Positions 22,646 to 36,570 of a DNA stretch of 64,000 nucleotides are shown piece after piece. The notes beneath the pieces are model-generated. The model saw only the letters and a list, made by a program, of their open reading frames with translations, was not told the origin of the DNA and made no database searches. A program made the position numbers and the translations under genes. The first letter of the stretch is position 1, and each line of letters begins with the position of its first letter. Origin of the DNA: Bolinopsis microptera (lineage: Eukaryota; Ctenophora; Tentaculata; Lobata; Bolinopsidae); assembly GCF_026151205.1 (NCBI RefSeq), contig NC_087079.1:12578635-12642634 (forward strand). The letters are read 5' to 3'.

Positions 22646-23956
22646 TCGCTTTAATTATCAATTGATTTGTAAATATTGTTAATTGACATTAGTGCCAACA
22701 GTAGATGTGGTATAAAAACATAATTTATGGTCAAACATTATATAATCGTAGAAGGCCATGATTTACCCCACTTCCACTAAGCATCTGGATGGATAATTGC
22801 ACACGAGGATAAACTGACCTATTAAAACATGACCACAGCTATACAAAACCCGTTATCATAGCTCCACAAATAAATAAATTGATCTACATAGAAACATCTG
22901 GCACTGATCTTATCACATTGTGGTCACCTGGGGATCGGTAAAGCCTTAATCAGGCACTGGGTCCTTTTTATACCAGCCACATATAAAATAGTCTGCCAGT
23001 ACTTCATAAACCTGTAACCAACTTATTTAAAAAATAAGATATACTTTTGCTAGAATTTTACTTTTTAAGCCATAGAGCCAATCTTCTCAATTCTTAAAAT
23101 TTAAAAAATAACATTTTACCCTAACTATGATGTGTGGCATTTCAACTTAAACTAAAATTCAACTTTGAAAGGTCAATAGATTACTTAGTCACAAACAATA
23201 ATTATAGTTTAGACTTCCCATTTTGCATTGTGTTTCCATTATTAGAATTTATGATATGTATTGATTGATAATTGGTAATAAATTTAAATTTTGTTTTACT
23301 TATATTTGTTTTATTAATTCGATGTTGTTCCAATGAGTTCGCCACAAAATGTTCAAATTATGTAGGAGGGTAAAGGACACGTATTGCTAGTAGTGCTTCT
23401 TTGTGCCGTTGATACAATGACATTTTGCGGAGTTTCTCCAGGGACGTGCCTTTTTCGGAGTGCGTGTTATTTACTTGGTTATGCACATGCCAGGCCAACA
23501 TTATGTTTTTTGCTGTTAAGCCGTGCTACCAGGTGCAGAGTATTATAAAAAACTAAACAATTATACACTATCAAATTTGCTAATACAATATCATGCAGAG
23601 TCCGATCTAGCTGAAAGCTGACACCACAGATCAGCCGCCAAGTAACGCTTTATGTGAAACCCGAAACACGAGGTTATAGGTGTCATTTGTAAATCACTTA
23701 GGGATGGATAATTCAGTTATGTTTGAAGAAAATTACAGTCACTTGCCACTATAGCTTTAATTGACATGGGTCTGTTTAACGGCCACGAATAAACGTACGT
23801 GCGCGCATAAGAAACCCGCGACAAATGTTGAGCGTAGGGTGTAGCTGCGGCGCGCTTTTAACATATCATACGTTTATAGCGCCGTACGGAAACGGCAATA
23901 ATTTAAGTAAAGTAATTAAGTATTTGTATACATAAATTCCACGTTTTTATCAATAA

Positions 23957-24425
23957 TCTAGCATCGGTCACAAAACTGTTAAAGTTGTCATTATGACACT
24001 CATTTTTTTTCGAACATGCTCTTGGGCATCTAGAAGAGATCGGTTTAGCTTGATTTGATTGAGTTAAAGGATGTGTCACAAGGTCAGGTTTATCTGTGGA
24101 TTGGAGTACTTGAATTGTTCCAAAGCCAAGAAGATTTTCTATAAATAAAAGTTATGGCTTGGCTTTTGGTGGTATTAGACGGTCCATCCCTCGTTCAGGC
24201 ATGTTAGTAAAGTGTAGAGAGATATGGGTACCCTATATTTCAATATTTACAAAAGTTAAGTATAGTACGAAGTTTGTAATGATATGATCAGTAAGATGTT
24301 TTTGATTTAAATAATGGTTTGGTTGGATTCCTTGGAATAGAATTCCAGCTCATAGTTTTGACAAACAAAAGGGTACTTAAACATGTTTATTATGAACCTA
24401 CGATTTAGCTCCCCTAAACTTGGAG
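23957..24425 (-). mobile_element. Minus-strand LINE C-terminal fragment (unit 4)
   Basis: CTAGCA stop marker at about 23957. EFYSKESNQ is readable from the minus strand near 24320-24350. Confidence 0.68.
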
Positions 24426-24430
24426 CTCGT

Positions 24431-25032
24431 AAACACGATACTGCTGTGCACGCTTTCACTGGATCAGACACCCCAAACCAGTGGGATACCACGGAATTGG
24501 TAAGGATCGCTATTCAGAACGATCGCATCTATCGATGATAGTGTAATAGATGCTTTTTATTCGGCAAATTCTACACCAGAAACCATAAAGCATGTCGGAG
24601 AATACTTTTGATGCTGCAGTGATTTCTTCACAATCGAGATTGACCTAGATGATGCTAGACTTTCGTTCTTGAACAGAAAGTCGCAATCTTAACAGAAGAC
24701 ATCAAGTGGGAACACGCTCAGCCAACATCTGGGTCACGCTGAAATAACATTCTAATCTTGTATACCATCAGCTGCAGGCGTAGATAATATTAACCTAGAT
24801 CGATTAAGCTGGAGGATGAAAGAAGAATAATGGGCGCATGTTACAGTGACACTCTAGGAATACAGCTCCGAAAAAGCTCATTTAAAAAATCGTTGCAACT
24901 GTGTTTTTTAAAGTAAGTTGTGGAACTGTTGTTCTTTGCAGAAAAGCAGAATCATTGTGGTTACTGCCTTAAATGTCAGGACAATTGCTCCATGTTGCCT
25001 GCTGTGACTACATAAGTAAGACTCTTATCTAG
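24431..25032 (+). pseudogene. HAxTGxDT/CXC gene fragment (unit 4)
   Basis: AFTGSDT is intact near 24451-24471 and is followed by an insertion (CCCCAAACCAG). The terminal TATCTAG is conserved at about 25026-25032. Confidence 0.64.
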
Positions 25033-25310
25033 TATATAATATGGTCATATATAAAGTTACTGCTTCGATTTCCCGATTATTTTAGTGAAAAAGTTGTTTA
25101 TTATTTTTGTTCATGTGGCTTACGTAATTTTAAATTATTGATCGAAATTAATTATATAATTTTTGAAATTTGTTTAATATTGATTAACTATATTAATTAA
25201 TTATCTAATCAAATGGTTAGTCAGGATATAAAAAGTTGTTCTCTTTCTGTTTTGAACAACATCAGTTTTAATCTGAAAATTTCTAAGACCATTCGAAGTC
25301 GTTTTTAATG

Positions 25311-25718
25311 GACTATTCCGTCGCGGAGTAGAGTCCGCGGCGGAGCCGGCCGGACTCGAGCGGAACTCCGGCGGGCTCCGCTAAAATGTATTTACACTGG
25401 AATCGAGTTACTTTTTTGGCGGACTCCCGAGCGGAGCCGGGAAGCGGACCTCCGAGCGGACTCCGAGCGGTCCCTTTAAGTACGCCGCAGGACTCGAGCG
25501 GCTCCGCGGCGGCTCGGCAGAGTGTTCGCCGCAGAGTAAGCCACTAGGCGGAATCCGGTCCGCTGCGGACTCCGGCGGTCGTGCTTGGCGGACTCCGCCG
25601 GACCTCTCGCCAGGACTGAATCCGCCGGAGTCCGCCAGCTCGGCGGACTCCGCTCGGAGTCGCGGACTCCATACAGAGTCACTGACTTACGACCTCCGAC
25701 TTCCGACCCTCGGCTAAA
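25311..25718. repeat. CpG-rich 11-bp-word block (unit 4)
   Basis: Well-preserved word structure. The central palindrome is mutated to GGTCCCTTTAAGTACGCC. Confidence 0.86.
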
Positions 25719-25872
25719 TTTGTCACGTGACATACATCATAGGCATTTTGCAGTATTGTGTCAGATGAAAGGTCGCTAGTGATAAACCTTACCTTACCCT
25801 CACAATGCAATAGTGTTACAACTCTAGTCCTAACTTTGACCCTATATGTATAAAGTTGGACCCTAACCCTCC

Positions 25873-27323
25873 ACCAAACCGTCCCGCAGCGAAATATCCA
25901 ATGTCATTGATAATCTCCAGGCTTTACAGTTTCTTCCAGTCGCAAGGATTATTATATGAAAATAAATATGGCTTCCGAAAAAATCTTTCGACAAGCCATG
26001 CACTAAATTCTCTGTCGACTACATTGAAAAATCACTAAGAGTTAAAAATCATGTAATAGGCCTCTTCATTGATTTAAGTAAAGTCTTTGATACAAGCTGT
26101 CATGATAAACTGCTTAAAAAACTGAATGATTATGGAATTCGAGAGGGACTGCAAATAATTAATAGCAGTTAACTCTCTAATAGGCAGAATATGTTTAGTT
26201 CTTGGAGAGATCCGATAAATACTGTCTGTAATATTTGGTGTGCCTCAGGGGTCAGTATTAGGTCCTTGCTTTTCATTATCTACATTCAATGAAATTATAT
26301 AGAGTATCAGACCTAGGTAGTTTATACTTTTGCCGATGACACCAACTTATTTTTGTAGATAAATGTATGAAAAACACTTTACTGCAAAGCTAACAAAATT
26401 CTAAACTTGTTCATCAATATATGAAGGAGTAACTGATGCATATCAAACACAAAAGAAATGTTGTTATATCACTTTAAGCCCGAACTGTAGAAAGAAATGG
26501 AACCAGATCAAACACTAATGGAATTAGAACTGACTTGAATAATATATTAATAAATAGGTTGAGGTAAATAAGTTTATTGGGTTGTCATTATTGACCAAAA
26601 ACTGAACTGGATGCTCACTTGACGAGCGTTAATCGTAAATTGAAATGTGAGATTGGTATTAGAACTATGTGGAATCAGACGCTGTTTACCTAATAAACAC
26701 TATATAAGGACCTGTATACCTCAACCACATTTGAATCACACCTAAGTTATGGATTATCTGTTTGGGAGGTGTATCAAAATAATAAACTAGAAGCCATATT
26801 AAAACACAAAAGAAATGCATAAAGAATTCTCTTTGGTGATATTGATTGCTACTTCAATATGTTCAAAACATGTGCCAGAGTAAGGATATCACTAGGGTAT
26901 GGACGGTAAAGTTTATCAAGCAGGTTGTTAGGCAAAGATTTCTTTGAAATTAGAAACACGTAAACAATCTGTACTCGGTATAACATCCTGGAATGGTCCA
27001 CCATCTTCATAAGTTGCACTGTTTAATGGAAATGTTTAAAATTAATAAGTTCAATCACAGTCTCAATGTTCTTTATTCAACAGGTCACCAAGACAGAGAC
27101 AACTACCTCATCCCACCCACGCCGTCCTCAATATTCATTTACCAATCAACAGTATTTGGAATCCACTGCCGTAAAGTCAACGAGTGAAATAGTACTTCTC
27201 CACTCCTATCAGTATATTCAAGAATATCTTAGAAAGCTTTGTTAGAACTTACAATCTAAAATATGACTGACAACTATGGTGCTGTTACAACTTTGTTTTG
27301 CAAATGAATTATCATTGAAATAG
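25873..27323 (+). mobile_element. LINE reverse transcriptase fragment (unit 5)
   Basis: Motif A reads FIDLSKVFDT (one substitution) at about 26065-26094 and FADD is intact at 26329-26340. Motif B loses frame after VPQGSVLG. The consensus TAG stop is kept at 27321-27323. Confidence 0.88.
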
Positions 27324-29307
27324 GTTATTTACTAACCTTAATCTTATGAGTAAACCACGGTGTTATTGACAAAGAACCTGGACAAGGTATCAGACCTATA
27401 TTTTAATCGAAGAGACGAAACAAAACGAATCATCATACAACAATTTAAAATCTGCGGCACAGGATCCTGTTGTTTTCCTACTCTGCCTCTCCCCGAACCC
27501 TCTCCTTCCCCTTCTTCTGGTTTATTCTTAATTTTTTAAATTAGTTAGCAGTTATATTTTCTTTAGAATTAGTAATGGATTATACATTATTTGGTATCGT
27601 ATCGTATGTTGTGTTTAGTGTTTGCTAACTAGCGTATGGGCTGTATATTTTGAGATTTTGAGGCTCTCGACGTTCGTCCCATGGCGTTGAGTTGTAAGCC
27701 TGAGTATTGGTTCAAATCGCCTTACTTCGTTATGGTTGAACTCGACAGGTTGCCTTGACCTTTCGGCGAGTGTTGGCCCCACGGGGATCAAAAATATTAT
27801 GATCGCATGAACCATTACTTTGACACGTGTACTTATCAACGACTGTAATGTTTCCATTAAATTTTCTTAGTTATTTAGCTAGTTTATAGTAGATACAAAC
27901 GATCACAGATATAGTAGTGCACAATGAGCTCTTTGTTCTCGCGACCGTTGTTTCTTCGGTGGGCCGAACAGGTTTTTGTTGTGTAGTAGTGCTGGGGAAA
28001 AACACGCTTTAAATATCAATGAATGTAAATATTGTTAATTGACATTAGTTGCCACAGTTTATGTGGTAAAACTAATTTATGGTTCAAACATTATATATCG
28101 TAGAAGGGCTTGATTTACCAACATCCTACTAAGCATCTGGATGGATAATTAGCACACAAGGATAAAATGACCTTTAAACATGACCACCAGATATACCACC
28201 GTTAATCATTAGCTCCAAAATAATAAATTGCTCTAAATAGAAATAATATGGCATGATCTTATCACATTGTGGTCCCCTGGGGTTCGGTTAAAGCCCTTAC
28301 AGGCAACTGGGTCCTTTTACCTGCCACAAATAAACTAGTCATGCCTGTACTGTAATAAACTGTAAACCACTATTTTAAAAATAAGATTTCTTTTGCTAGA
28401 ATTTGTACATTTAAGCACTAGTGCAATCTTCTCTATTTTAAAATTTAATAAATATCCATTTCACCCTATCTATGTTGTGGTGGCATGTCATACTTACTAT
28501 ATTCAACTTTGAAAGTCATAGATTATTAGTCACAACAAAATTATGGTTTAAGACATCCATTTGCATTGGGTTCATTATTAGAGATTTTGATATGTATTGA
28601 TTTGAATATTTGTAATAAATTTAACTTTTGTTTATATTACTTTTGGTTTTTTTAATTAAGATGTTGTTCAATGAGTCGCCAAAAATGTTCAAAATTATGT
28701 AGGAGGGTAAAGGGGACACAATGCTAGTAGTGCTTCTTAGTGCCCGTTGACTTACCAATGTACATTTTGCGAGTTTCCCAGCGGCTTTTATCGGAGGTGC
28801 GTGTTTTACTTGGTTATGCACAAGCCAGGCCAACAAACTTTTTGTTTTTGTGTAGCCGTGATACCAGGTTGCAGAATTATTATTAAACACTAATCAATTA
28901 TACTATACAAATTTGCTAATTAAAATATAATGCAGAGTCGATCTAGATGCAACGTCAGAACACAACAATGTTCAGCGCCAAGTAAAACGTTTTTTTAAGT
29001 AACTCCGAAACACGTGGGTTTAGGTGTACCATTTTTTTTTTTTTGTAATACTTTATGGAATGGGATAATCAGTAATTGTTGAAGAAAATTACGTTCACTG
29101 CCACCTATAGCGTTATGTCATGGGTTGATTAACGGCCAAGGAATAAAACGTTAGTGTGAGCGCATAAGAAACCCGCACAAATGTTGAGGTAGGGAGTAGC
29201 TGCGCGCGCGCTTTTATTATATTACGTATAGCGCCGTACTGGAAACGGAATATTTTAAGTAATTAAGTATTAGTTTACATAATTCCACGTTTTTTTTATC
29301 AAATAAT

Positions 29308-29775
29308 CTAGCATGGTCCCCAAAACTGTTAAAGTTGTCATTATGCCACTCATTACTCGAACCTGCTTTGGGCATCTAGAAGAGATTCGGTTTAGCCTGA
29401 TGTGATTGAGTTAAAGATGTGTTTCACAAAGTCAGGTTTATTCTGTGGATTGGAGTCCTTGAATTGTTCAAAGCCAAGAAGATTTATAAATAAAGTTTTG
29501 CTTGGTTTGGTGGTATTAGTCGGTCATCCCTCAGTTAAGACATGTTAAGTAATGAGTGAGAGTATGGGTACCTATATTTCACTATTTTAATAGTTTCCGT
29601 TATTAGTACGAAGTTTGTAAAGATTATGAAACAGTATAGGAGTTTATGGACTTGTTAAATAATGGTTTGGTGATTCCTTGGAATAGAAAATTCAGACTCC
29701 TAGTTTTGACAAACATAGGGTTTCTAACAAGTTTATTATGAACTAACGATTTAGACTCCCCCTAAACTTGGAGGC
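29308..29775 (-). mobile_element. Minus-strand LINE C-terminal fragment (unit 5)
   Basis: CTAGCA stop marker at 29308. The segment matching TVHNLYKL lies near 29610-29635 on the minus strand. Confidence 0.69.
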
Positions 29776-29780
29776 ACGTA

Positions 29781-30393
29781 AACACGATTAATTTGCTGTG
29801 CCACGCTTTCACTGGATCAGACACCACCAGTTGAGATCCACGGAATTGGTAAGGTATCGGCTATTCAGAACGATTCGCATTCTATCGATGAAAGTGTAAT
29901 AGATGCTCTTTTATTCGGCAAATTCTACACCAGCAACCATAAAGCATGTCGAGAACTTTTGATGCTGCAGTTGATTCATCACAATCGAGATGACTAGATG
30001 AAGCTAGACTTTCAGTTCTTGGAACAGAACGTCGCAATCTTCAACAGCAGACATCAAGTGGGAACAGCTCCCGCAAAATCTGGGACAGCTGAACCAACTT
30101 CTAATCCTTGTTACCATAGCCTGCAGGCGTTAAGAGACTAATACCTAGATCCGATAAGCATGAGGAGTGAAAGAAGATAATGGGAGCATCTGTGTACCAG
30201 TGACCACTCTTATGAATACTGCTCCGAAAAAGCTCATTTAAAAACATCAGTTGCAACTGTTTAAGTCAGGGTTGTGGCAATGCTTGTTCATGCAGAAAGC
30301 AGGAACTTTGTGGATCAACCTTTGGGCCTTAAATCGTCAGGGACATTGCACCTAGTGCCAGCTGAGGACTCATAAGTAAGACTCTTATTCTAG
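29781..30393 (+). pseudogene. HAxTGxDT/CXC gene fragment (unit 5)
   Basis: HAFTGSDTTS is readable near 29804-29834, followed by a one-base insertion. GCGNACSCRK is in frame near 30270-30300. The HVGELL segment has lost a base. Confidence 0.66.
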
Positions 30394-30660
30394 TATATAA
30401 TATGGTCATATATAAAGTATGCTTCGATTTCACGAGTAATTTAGTGAAAAGTTGTTTATTATTTTTCCAATGTTACGTAATTTAAAATATTTGATCAGAA
30501 AAAATTTTATAATTTTGTGAATATTTGTTTAATAATTGATTAACATAATTAATTAATTATCTAATCAAAATGTTGTCAGATAAAAGTTGTTCTTTCTGTT
30601 TTGAATACCATCAGTTTAATCCTAGAACTTTCTAAGACATCAGAAGGTAGTTTTTATTGG

Positions 30661-31061
30661 CACTATCCGTCGCGGAAGTAGAGTCAGCGGACGGAGCCGC
30701 CGGACTCCTAGAACGCGGACTCCAGGCGGTGCTCCGATAAAATGTATTTACACTGGACTCGAGTACATTTTGGCGGACTCCGAGCGGAGCGAGCGGACTC
30801 GTGCGGACTCGAGCGGAATTTAAAGTCCGCCGCGGACTCACGAGCGGCTCCGCGGCGATCGGGCAGAGTGTCCGACGCATGAGTAAGCAACTAGGGGACT
30901 CCGGTCCGCTGCGGACTCCGGTGGAGTGATGGCGGACTCCGCCGGACCTCTTCCGCCAGACTTGAATCGCCGGAGTCACGCAGCTCGGCGGACTCCGCTC
31001 GGAGTCGCCGGACTTCCTACAGGTTCCACTGACTTCCGACCTCCGAATTCGCCCTCGGGCG
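30661..31061. repeat. CpG-rich 11-bp-word block (unit 5)
   Basis: The AAAATGTA (30739-30746) and TACATTTT (30764-30771) arms of the hairpin are both exact here, with a 17-base loop that includes CTCGAG. Confidence 0.87.
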
Positions 31062-31220
31062 AAATTTGTCCGTGACATACAACATAGCAATTTTGCATAT
31101 TGTGGTCAGATGAAAGGTCGCTAGTGATAAACCTTAACCATTCCTCACAATGTTCAATAGTGTACAACTTTGTCCTAACTTTGTCCATATATTGTTTAAA
31201 CGTTGACCCTATCCTACAAA

Positions 31221-32676
31221 AAACCGTCCGCAGCGAAATATCAATGTCTTTGATTATTCTCCAGGCTTTTACAGTTTCTTCCAGGCGCAAGATTATTTAT
31301 GAAAATCAATATTAGGCCTCAGAAAAATCATTCGACAAGCCATGAACTTAACTTCTCTGTCGACTACAATGAAAAATCAAAAGTGATAAAATTCATGTAC
31401 TAAGGCATCTCATTGATTTAAGTAAAGCTTTTGATACATTCGTAATGATAAACTGCTTAAAATCTGAATGATTTTATGGAATTTCGAGGACTGCAAAACT
31501 AAATTAATAGCCCAGTTAACTTCTAATAGGCAGCAATATGTTTCTGTACTTGGAGAAGAATCCGAAAACTGTCTGTAATATTTGGTGTGCATCGGGGTCA
31601 GTATTATGGTCCTTGCTTTCATTATCTACATCAATGAAATATATAGAGTATTCAATGACTACTAGGTATGTTTGACTTTTTGCCGATGAACACCATCATA
31701 TTTGTTGTAGATAATTGTATGAAAAACACTTTACTGCAAAGCTACAAATTTCTTAAACTTGTTCTTAATTTATGAAGTGTTAACTTGCTGCATATCAACA
31801 CAAGAAATGTTGTTATATCCACTTTAAGCCGAACTGTAGAAATGAAACAGATTCAAAACTAATGAATTAGAACTGAACACTGAATAAAAATAATTAAAAA
31901 GTAGAGGATACTAAGTTAGTGGAGTCATTATTGACCAAAAACTGAACTGGGTTGCTCACTTGAGAGCGTTAAATCGTAAATTGAAATGTGAGATTGGGGT
32001 ATAGACTTTGTGGAATCAGACGCTGTGTACTAAAACACTATATAAGGACCTGTACCACACCCTTTTTGAATCTCACTATGTTTATGGAATATCTGTTTGG
32101 GGAGGTGTATCAAATAATAACTAGAAGCCAGATTTAAAACTCAAAAGAAATGCTTAAGTAATTCTCTTTGGTGATAATGAGGCGTACTTCTATAGTTTCG
32201 AAAACATGTGCCAGAGTAAGGGCCTATCACTAGGGATAAGACCGGTTAAGTTATCAAGCAGATGTTAGGACAAAGATTTCTTTGAACTAGAACACAGTAA
32301 ACCAATCTGTAACGAGTATTACTTCCTGACTGTCCACACAATCTCATAGTTGACGTTTAATGGAATGTTTAAATTAATAAGTTCCAATCACGTCTCATTG
32401 TTCTCTTTATACAAACAGCGTCTCCAAGACGAGACAACTCCTAAATTTTATTTTTTTTTTTTTCCCCCAACCCCACTCCGTCCTCACTATTCACTCTACC
32501 AATCAACCAGTATTTGGAATCACTGCCGTAAGTCAACGAGTGAAATAGACTTCTCCACTTCCTATCAGTATATTCAAGAATAATCTTAAGAAAGCTTTGT
32601 TAGAATTCAATCTAAATATGACTGACAATTTTGGTGCTGTTACAACTTTGATGCAAATGAATTATCATTGAAATTG
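31221..32676 (+). mobile_element. LINE reverse transcriptase fragment (unit 6)
   Basis: IDLSKAFDT of motif A is intact at 31412-31438. Motif C reads FADE because of an inserted base. The T/C homopolymer insertion at 32451-32468 lies in the LIPPTPSS region. Confidence 0.87.
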
Positions 32677-34662
32677 GTTAATTAACTAAACTTTATATAT
32701 GAGTAAACACGGTGTTATGCAAAGAAACCATGATAAGGGTATCTGACATATATATTATCTAAGAGACGAAACAAAACGAATCATCATACAAACAAATTTT
32801 AAAATCCTGCGCCAGGATTCTGTTGGTTTTCCTACTCTTGCCTTACCAAACCCCTCTCCTTCCCCTTTCTTCAGGTTTATTCTTCAATTTTTTAATTAGT
32901 TAGCAGTATATTTTCTTTCGGAATTAGTCTGGCATATATACATTATTTGGTATCGTATGTATGTTGTGTTAGTGTTTGCTAACTAGGTATGTGCGTATTT
33001 TTTGAAGAATTTTGAGGCTCACGACGTTCTCGTCCCATGGGTTGAGTTGTAAGCTGAGTATAGGTTCAAATCGCCTTTACTTCGTATTGGTGAAAAAAAT
33101 CGGACATGTTTGCCTTGACCTTTCGGACGAGTGTTTGGCCACCGGGGATTCAAAAATTTTATCACCATGAACATTACCTGTGACACGTGAAAACTTATTC
33201 ACACAGACTGTAATGATTCACATTAAATTTTCTTAGTATATTTAGTAGTTATAGTAGATACACACGATCACAGAATAGAAGGCACATTGGGCTCTTTGTT
33301 CTGCGATCACGAGTTTCCTCGGTGGGCGACAGGTTTTGTGTGTAGTAGTGCTGGGGAAAAAAACGCTTTTAAATTCTATGAATGTAAATATTGTTAATTG
33401 AACATTAGTGCCACAGTTTATGTGGTAATAACAAAATTTATGGTTCATACATTATATATCGTTAGAAGGGCCATGATTTACCACATCCACTAAGCATACT
33501 GGTTGATATTTTAGCACACAAGGATAAACTGACACTTAACATGACCACCAGCATCCACGTAATCATAGCTCCAAATAAATAAAAATTGCTCTACATAGAA
33601 ACATCTGGCCTGATCTTATTACATTGTGTACCCTGGGGTTCGGTAAAAGCCCTTACAGGCTAATGGGGCTTTTACCAGCTCACAATAAAATTAGGTCATG
33701 CCAGTACTGTCATAACTGTACAACTATTTAAAATTAACGTTATCATTTTTGCTAGAATTTTACTTTTTAAGCCATAGAGCAATCTTTCAATTTTAAAATT
33801 TAAAAATAACATTATTACCGTAACTATGATGTCGGTGGCATTTATACTTAACTAAATATTCTAATTTGAAGTCAATAGATTATTAGTACAACAAAATTAT
33901 GTTTAAGACATCCATTTTGCATTGTGTTTCATGTATTAGAATTTATGATATGTATGTTTGAATAATGGTAAATAAATTTTACTTTTGTTTTATTAACTTT
34001 GTTTTATTATTCAGATGTTCGTTCAATGGACGGGTTTCGCTCCCCCACCCCCAAAAATGTTCAAATTTTGTTGGAGGGTAAAGGACACAATGCTAGTAGT
34101 GCTTCTTTGTGCCGTCTTGACTACACATGAAACATTTTGCGGAGTTTCTCCAGACGGCTTTTATCGGTTTTTGCGTGTTTATTTACTTGGTTATGCACAA
34201 GCCAGGCCAAATTTGTTTTTGTGTTGGCCGTGATACCAGGTTGCAGAGTATTATAAACACTAACAATTATACACTATACAAATTTGCATATTACAATAAT
34301 CATGCAGAGTCCGATCTAGCTGCAAAACGTCAGACACCACAGTTCGGCGACAAGGTAACGTTTAATGTGAACACCGAAACTAGAGGTTTGGTGTCATTTT
34401 GTAAATCACTTATGGATGGATTATTCAGTAATGTTTGAAGAAAATTACAGGTCACTGCCACCTATAGCGTTATGTCATGCGGTCTGATTAACGGCAAGAA
34501 TTATGTTCGTCGCGCGATAAGATAACCGCGCAAATGTTGTGGTACGGGAGTAGCTGACGGCGCGCTTTTAACATATAATTTACGTTATAGCGCGTTACGG
34601 AAACGGCCAATATTTAAGTAATTAATATTTGTTTACAATAAATTCCACGTTTTATCAATAAT

Positions 34663-35130
34663 CTAGCATGGTCCAAAAATGTTAAAGTTGTCATTTTGCC
34701 CACTCATAACGAACCTGCATTTGGGCTTCTAGAGAGTCGTTTAGCCTTGATTTGATTGAGTAGTTACAGGATGTGTTCTACAAAGTCAGGTTTATTCTGT
34801 GATTGGAGTACTTGAATTGATTCCAAAGCCAAGAAGATTTATAAATAAGGTTTAATGGCTTGGCTTGGTGGTATTAGGGGACGGTCCATCCATCAGTTCA
34901 GACATGTTACAGTAAAGAGTAGAGAGATATGGGTAACCCTAATTTCACTATTTTAAAAAAGATTCAGTTATAGTACGAGTTTGTAAGATTATGAACCGTT
35001 AAGGAGTTTATGATGTTTAAATAATGGTTTGGTTGATTCCATTGGAATTGAATTCAGATCCTAGTTTTTGACTATCATAAGGTCTACAAGTTTATTATGA
35101 AATACCGATTTAGACTCCCCTAAACTTGGA
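34663..35130 (-). mobile_element. Minus-strand LINE C-terminal fragment (unit 6)
   Basis: CTAGCA stop marker at 34663. The upstream end is read on the minus strand as PPSLGESKSV near 35105-35135, next to the truncation point. Confidence 0.69.
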
Positions 35131-35138
35131 GGCACGTA

Positions 35139-35732
35139 CCCGATACTGCTGTGCACGCTTTCATGGATCAGGACCACACCAGTTGGATACACGGATTTGG
35201 TAAGGATCGGATATTCAGTTCGATTCGCTTCTATCGATGAAAGTGAATAGATGCTTTTTTCGGCAAATTCTACACCAGCAACCATAAAGCATGTCGGAGT
35301 ACTTTTGATTGCTGCAGTTGATTTCACACATCGTGATGATAGATGAAGCTAGACTTCAGTCTTGAACAGATGTCGCAATTCTTCAACAGCTGACCATCAA
35401 GTGGAACAGCTCCCGCCAACATCGGACAGCTGAAACAAAATTCTAAATCTTGGTTACAATCAGCTGCTGGCGTAGTATAATTAATAACCTACGATACGAT
35501 AAGCTGAGGATGAAGAGAATAATGAGGCGAAGTACCTGTGGAACACTCTTATGAATACAGCTCCGAAAAAAGATCATTTTAAAATCAGTTGGCATCTGTT
35601 TAAATGTCAGGTTGTGGCCAATGCTTGTTAATGCAGAAAGCAGGATTACCTTGTGGATCAACCTGCCCTTAATGTCAGGACAATTGCACCATTGTGCCAG
35701 CTGAGGACTTATAAAGTAAGACTCTTATCTTG
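35139..35732 (+). pseudogene. HAxTGxDT/CXC gene fragment (unit 6)
   Basis: The AFTG segment has lost a base (TTTCATGGATCAG). The TGAGGATGAA stretch, where the family has WGW, is present near 35503-35512. GCGQCLLMQ replaces GCGNACSC through an inserted base. Confidence 0.64.
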
Positions 35733-35999
35733 TATATAATATGGGTCATATAATAAAGTAGCTGCTTCGATTTCCCGATTAATTTAGTGAAAAGTTGTTT
35801 ATTATTCATGTTACGTAATTTTAAAATTTTTTGGATCGAAAATAATTTTATAATTTTTGAATATTTGTTTAATAACTTGATTTAACTAATAATTAATTAT
35901 CAAATCAATGGTGTACAGATAAAATGTTGTCTCTTTCCTGTTTTGAAACAATCAGTTTATTCTAGAACTTTCTAAGACATCAGAAGTCGTTTTTATTGG

Positions 36000-36402
36000 C
36001 ACTTTCCGTCGCGGAGTAAGAGTCCGCGGCGTGTGCCGCCGGACTCCGACGCGGAATAAGGCGGATGCTCCGCTAAAATGTATTTACACTGGAACCTGAG
36101 TACATTTTTGGCGGTCTTCCGAGCGGAGCGAAGCGGGACTCCGAGCGGAATCCGAGGGACTTTAAAGGTCCGCGCGGACTCCGAGCGGCCCGCGGCGGCT
36201 CGGCAGAGTGTCCGCCGCAGAGTAAGCACCTAGGCGGAATCGGTTCCGTGAGGACTCCGGCGGAGTGCTTTGGCGGGGACTCCGCCGGAACTTCAGCAGA
36301 CTTGAACGCCGGATGTCCGCTGCTCGGCGGAATCCGCTCGGAGGTCCGCGGACTCCAACAGAGTCCACTGACTTCCGACCTCCGACTTCCGACCCTCAGA
36401 GC
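36000..36402. repeat. CpG-rich 11-bp-word block (unit 6)
   Basis: The central palindrome is near complete (GGGACTTTAAAGGTCCGC). The words CGGACTCCG and GGCGGACT recur as in the other copies. Confidence 0.86.
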
Positions 36403-36570
36403 ATAAATTAGTCACGTGACATACAACATGGCATTTTGCAATATTGTGGTCAGAGATGAAAAGGTGTAGTGATAAACCTTAACCATTACCCTCACAATGT
36501 CAATAGGTACAACACTTAGTCTAACTTTGACCCTTATTGGCATAAAACGTTGACCCTAACACACCTCCAC

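Larger units (their letters stand above)
20389..25770 (+). repeat. Macrosatellite unit 4 (5382 bp)
   Basis: Length equals the array mean. Unassigned spacer 21956-23957. Confidence 0.95.
25771..31115 (+). repeat. Macrosatellite unit 5 (5345 bp, shortest full unit)
   Basis: Unassigned spacer 27324-29307, with a private 13-T run at 29032-29044. Confidence 0.95.
31116..36462 (+). repeat. Macrosatellite unit 6 (5347 bp)
   Basis: Unassigned spacer 32677-34662. A private T13-C5 insertion occurs at 32451-32468 inside the LINE frame. Confidence 0.95.
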
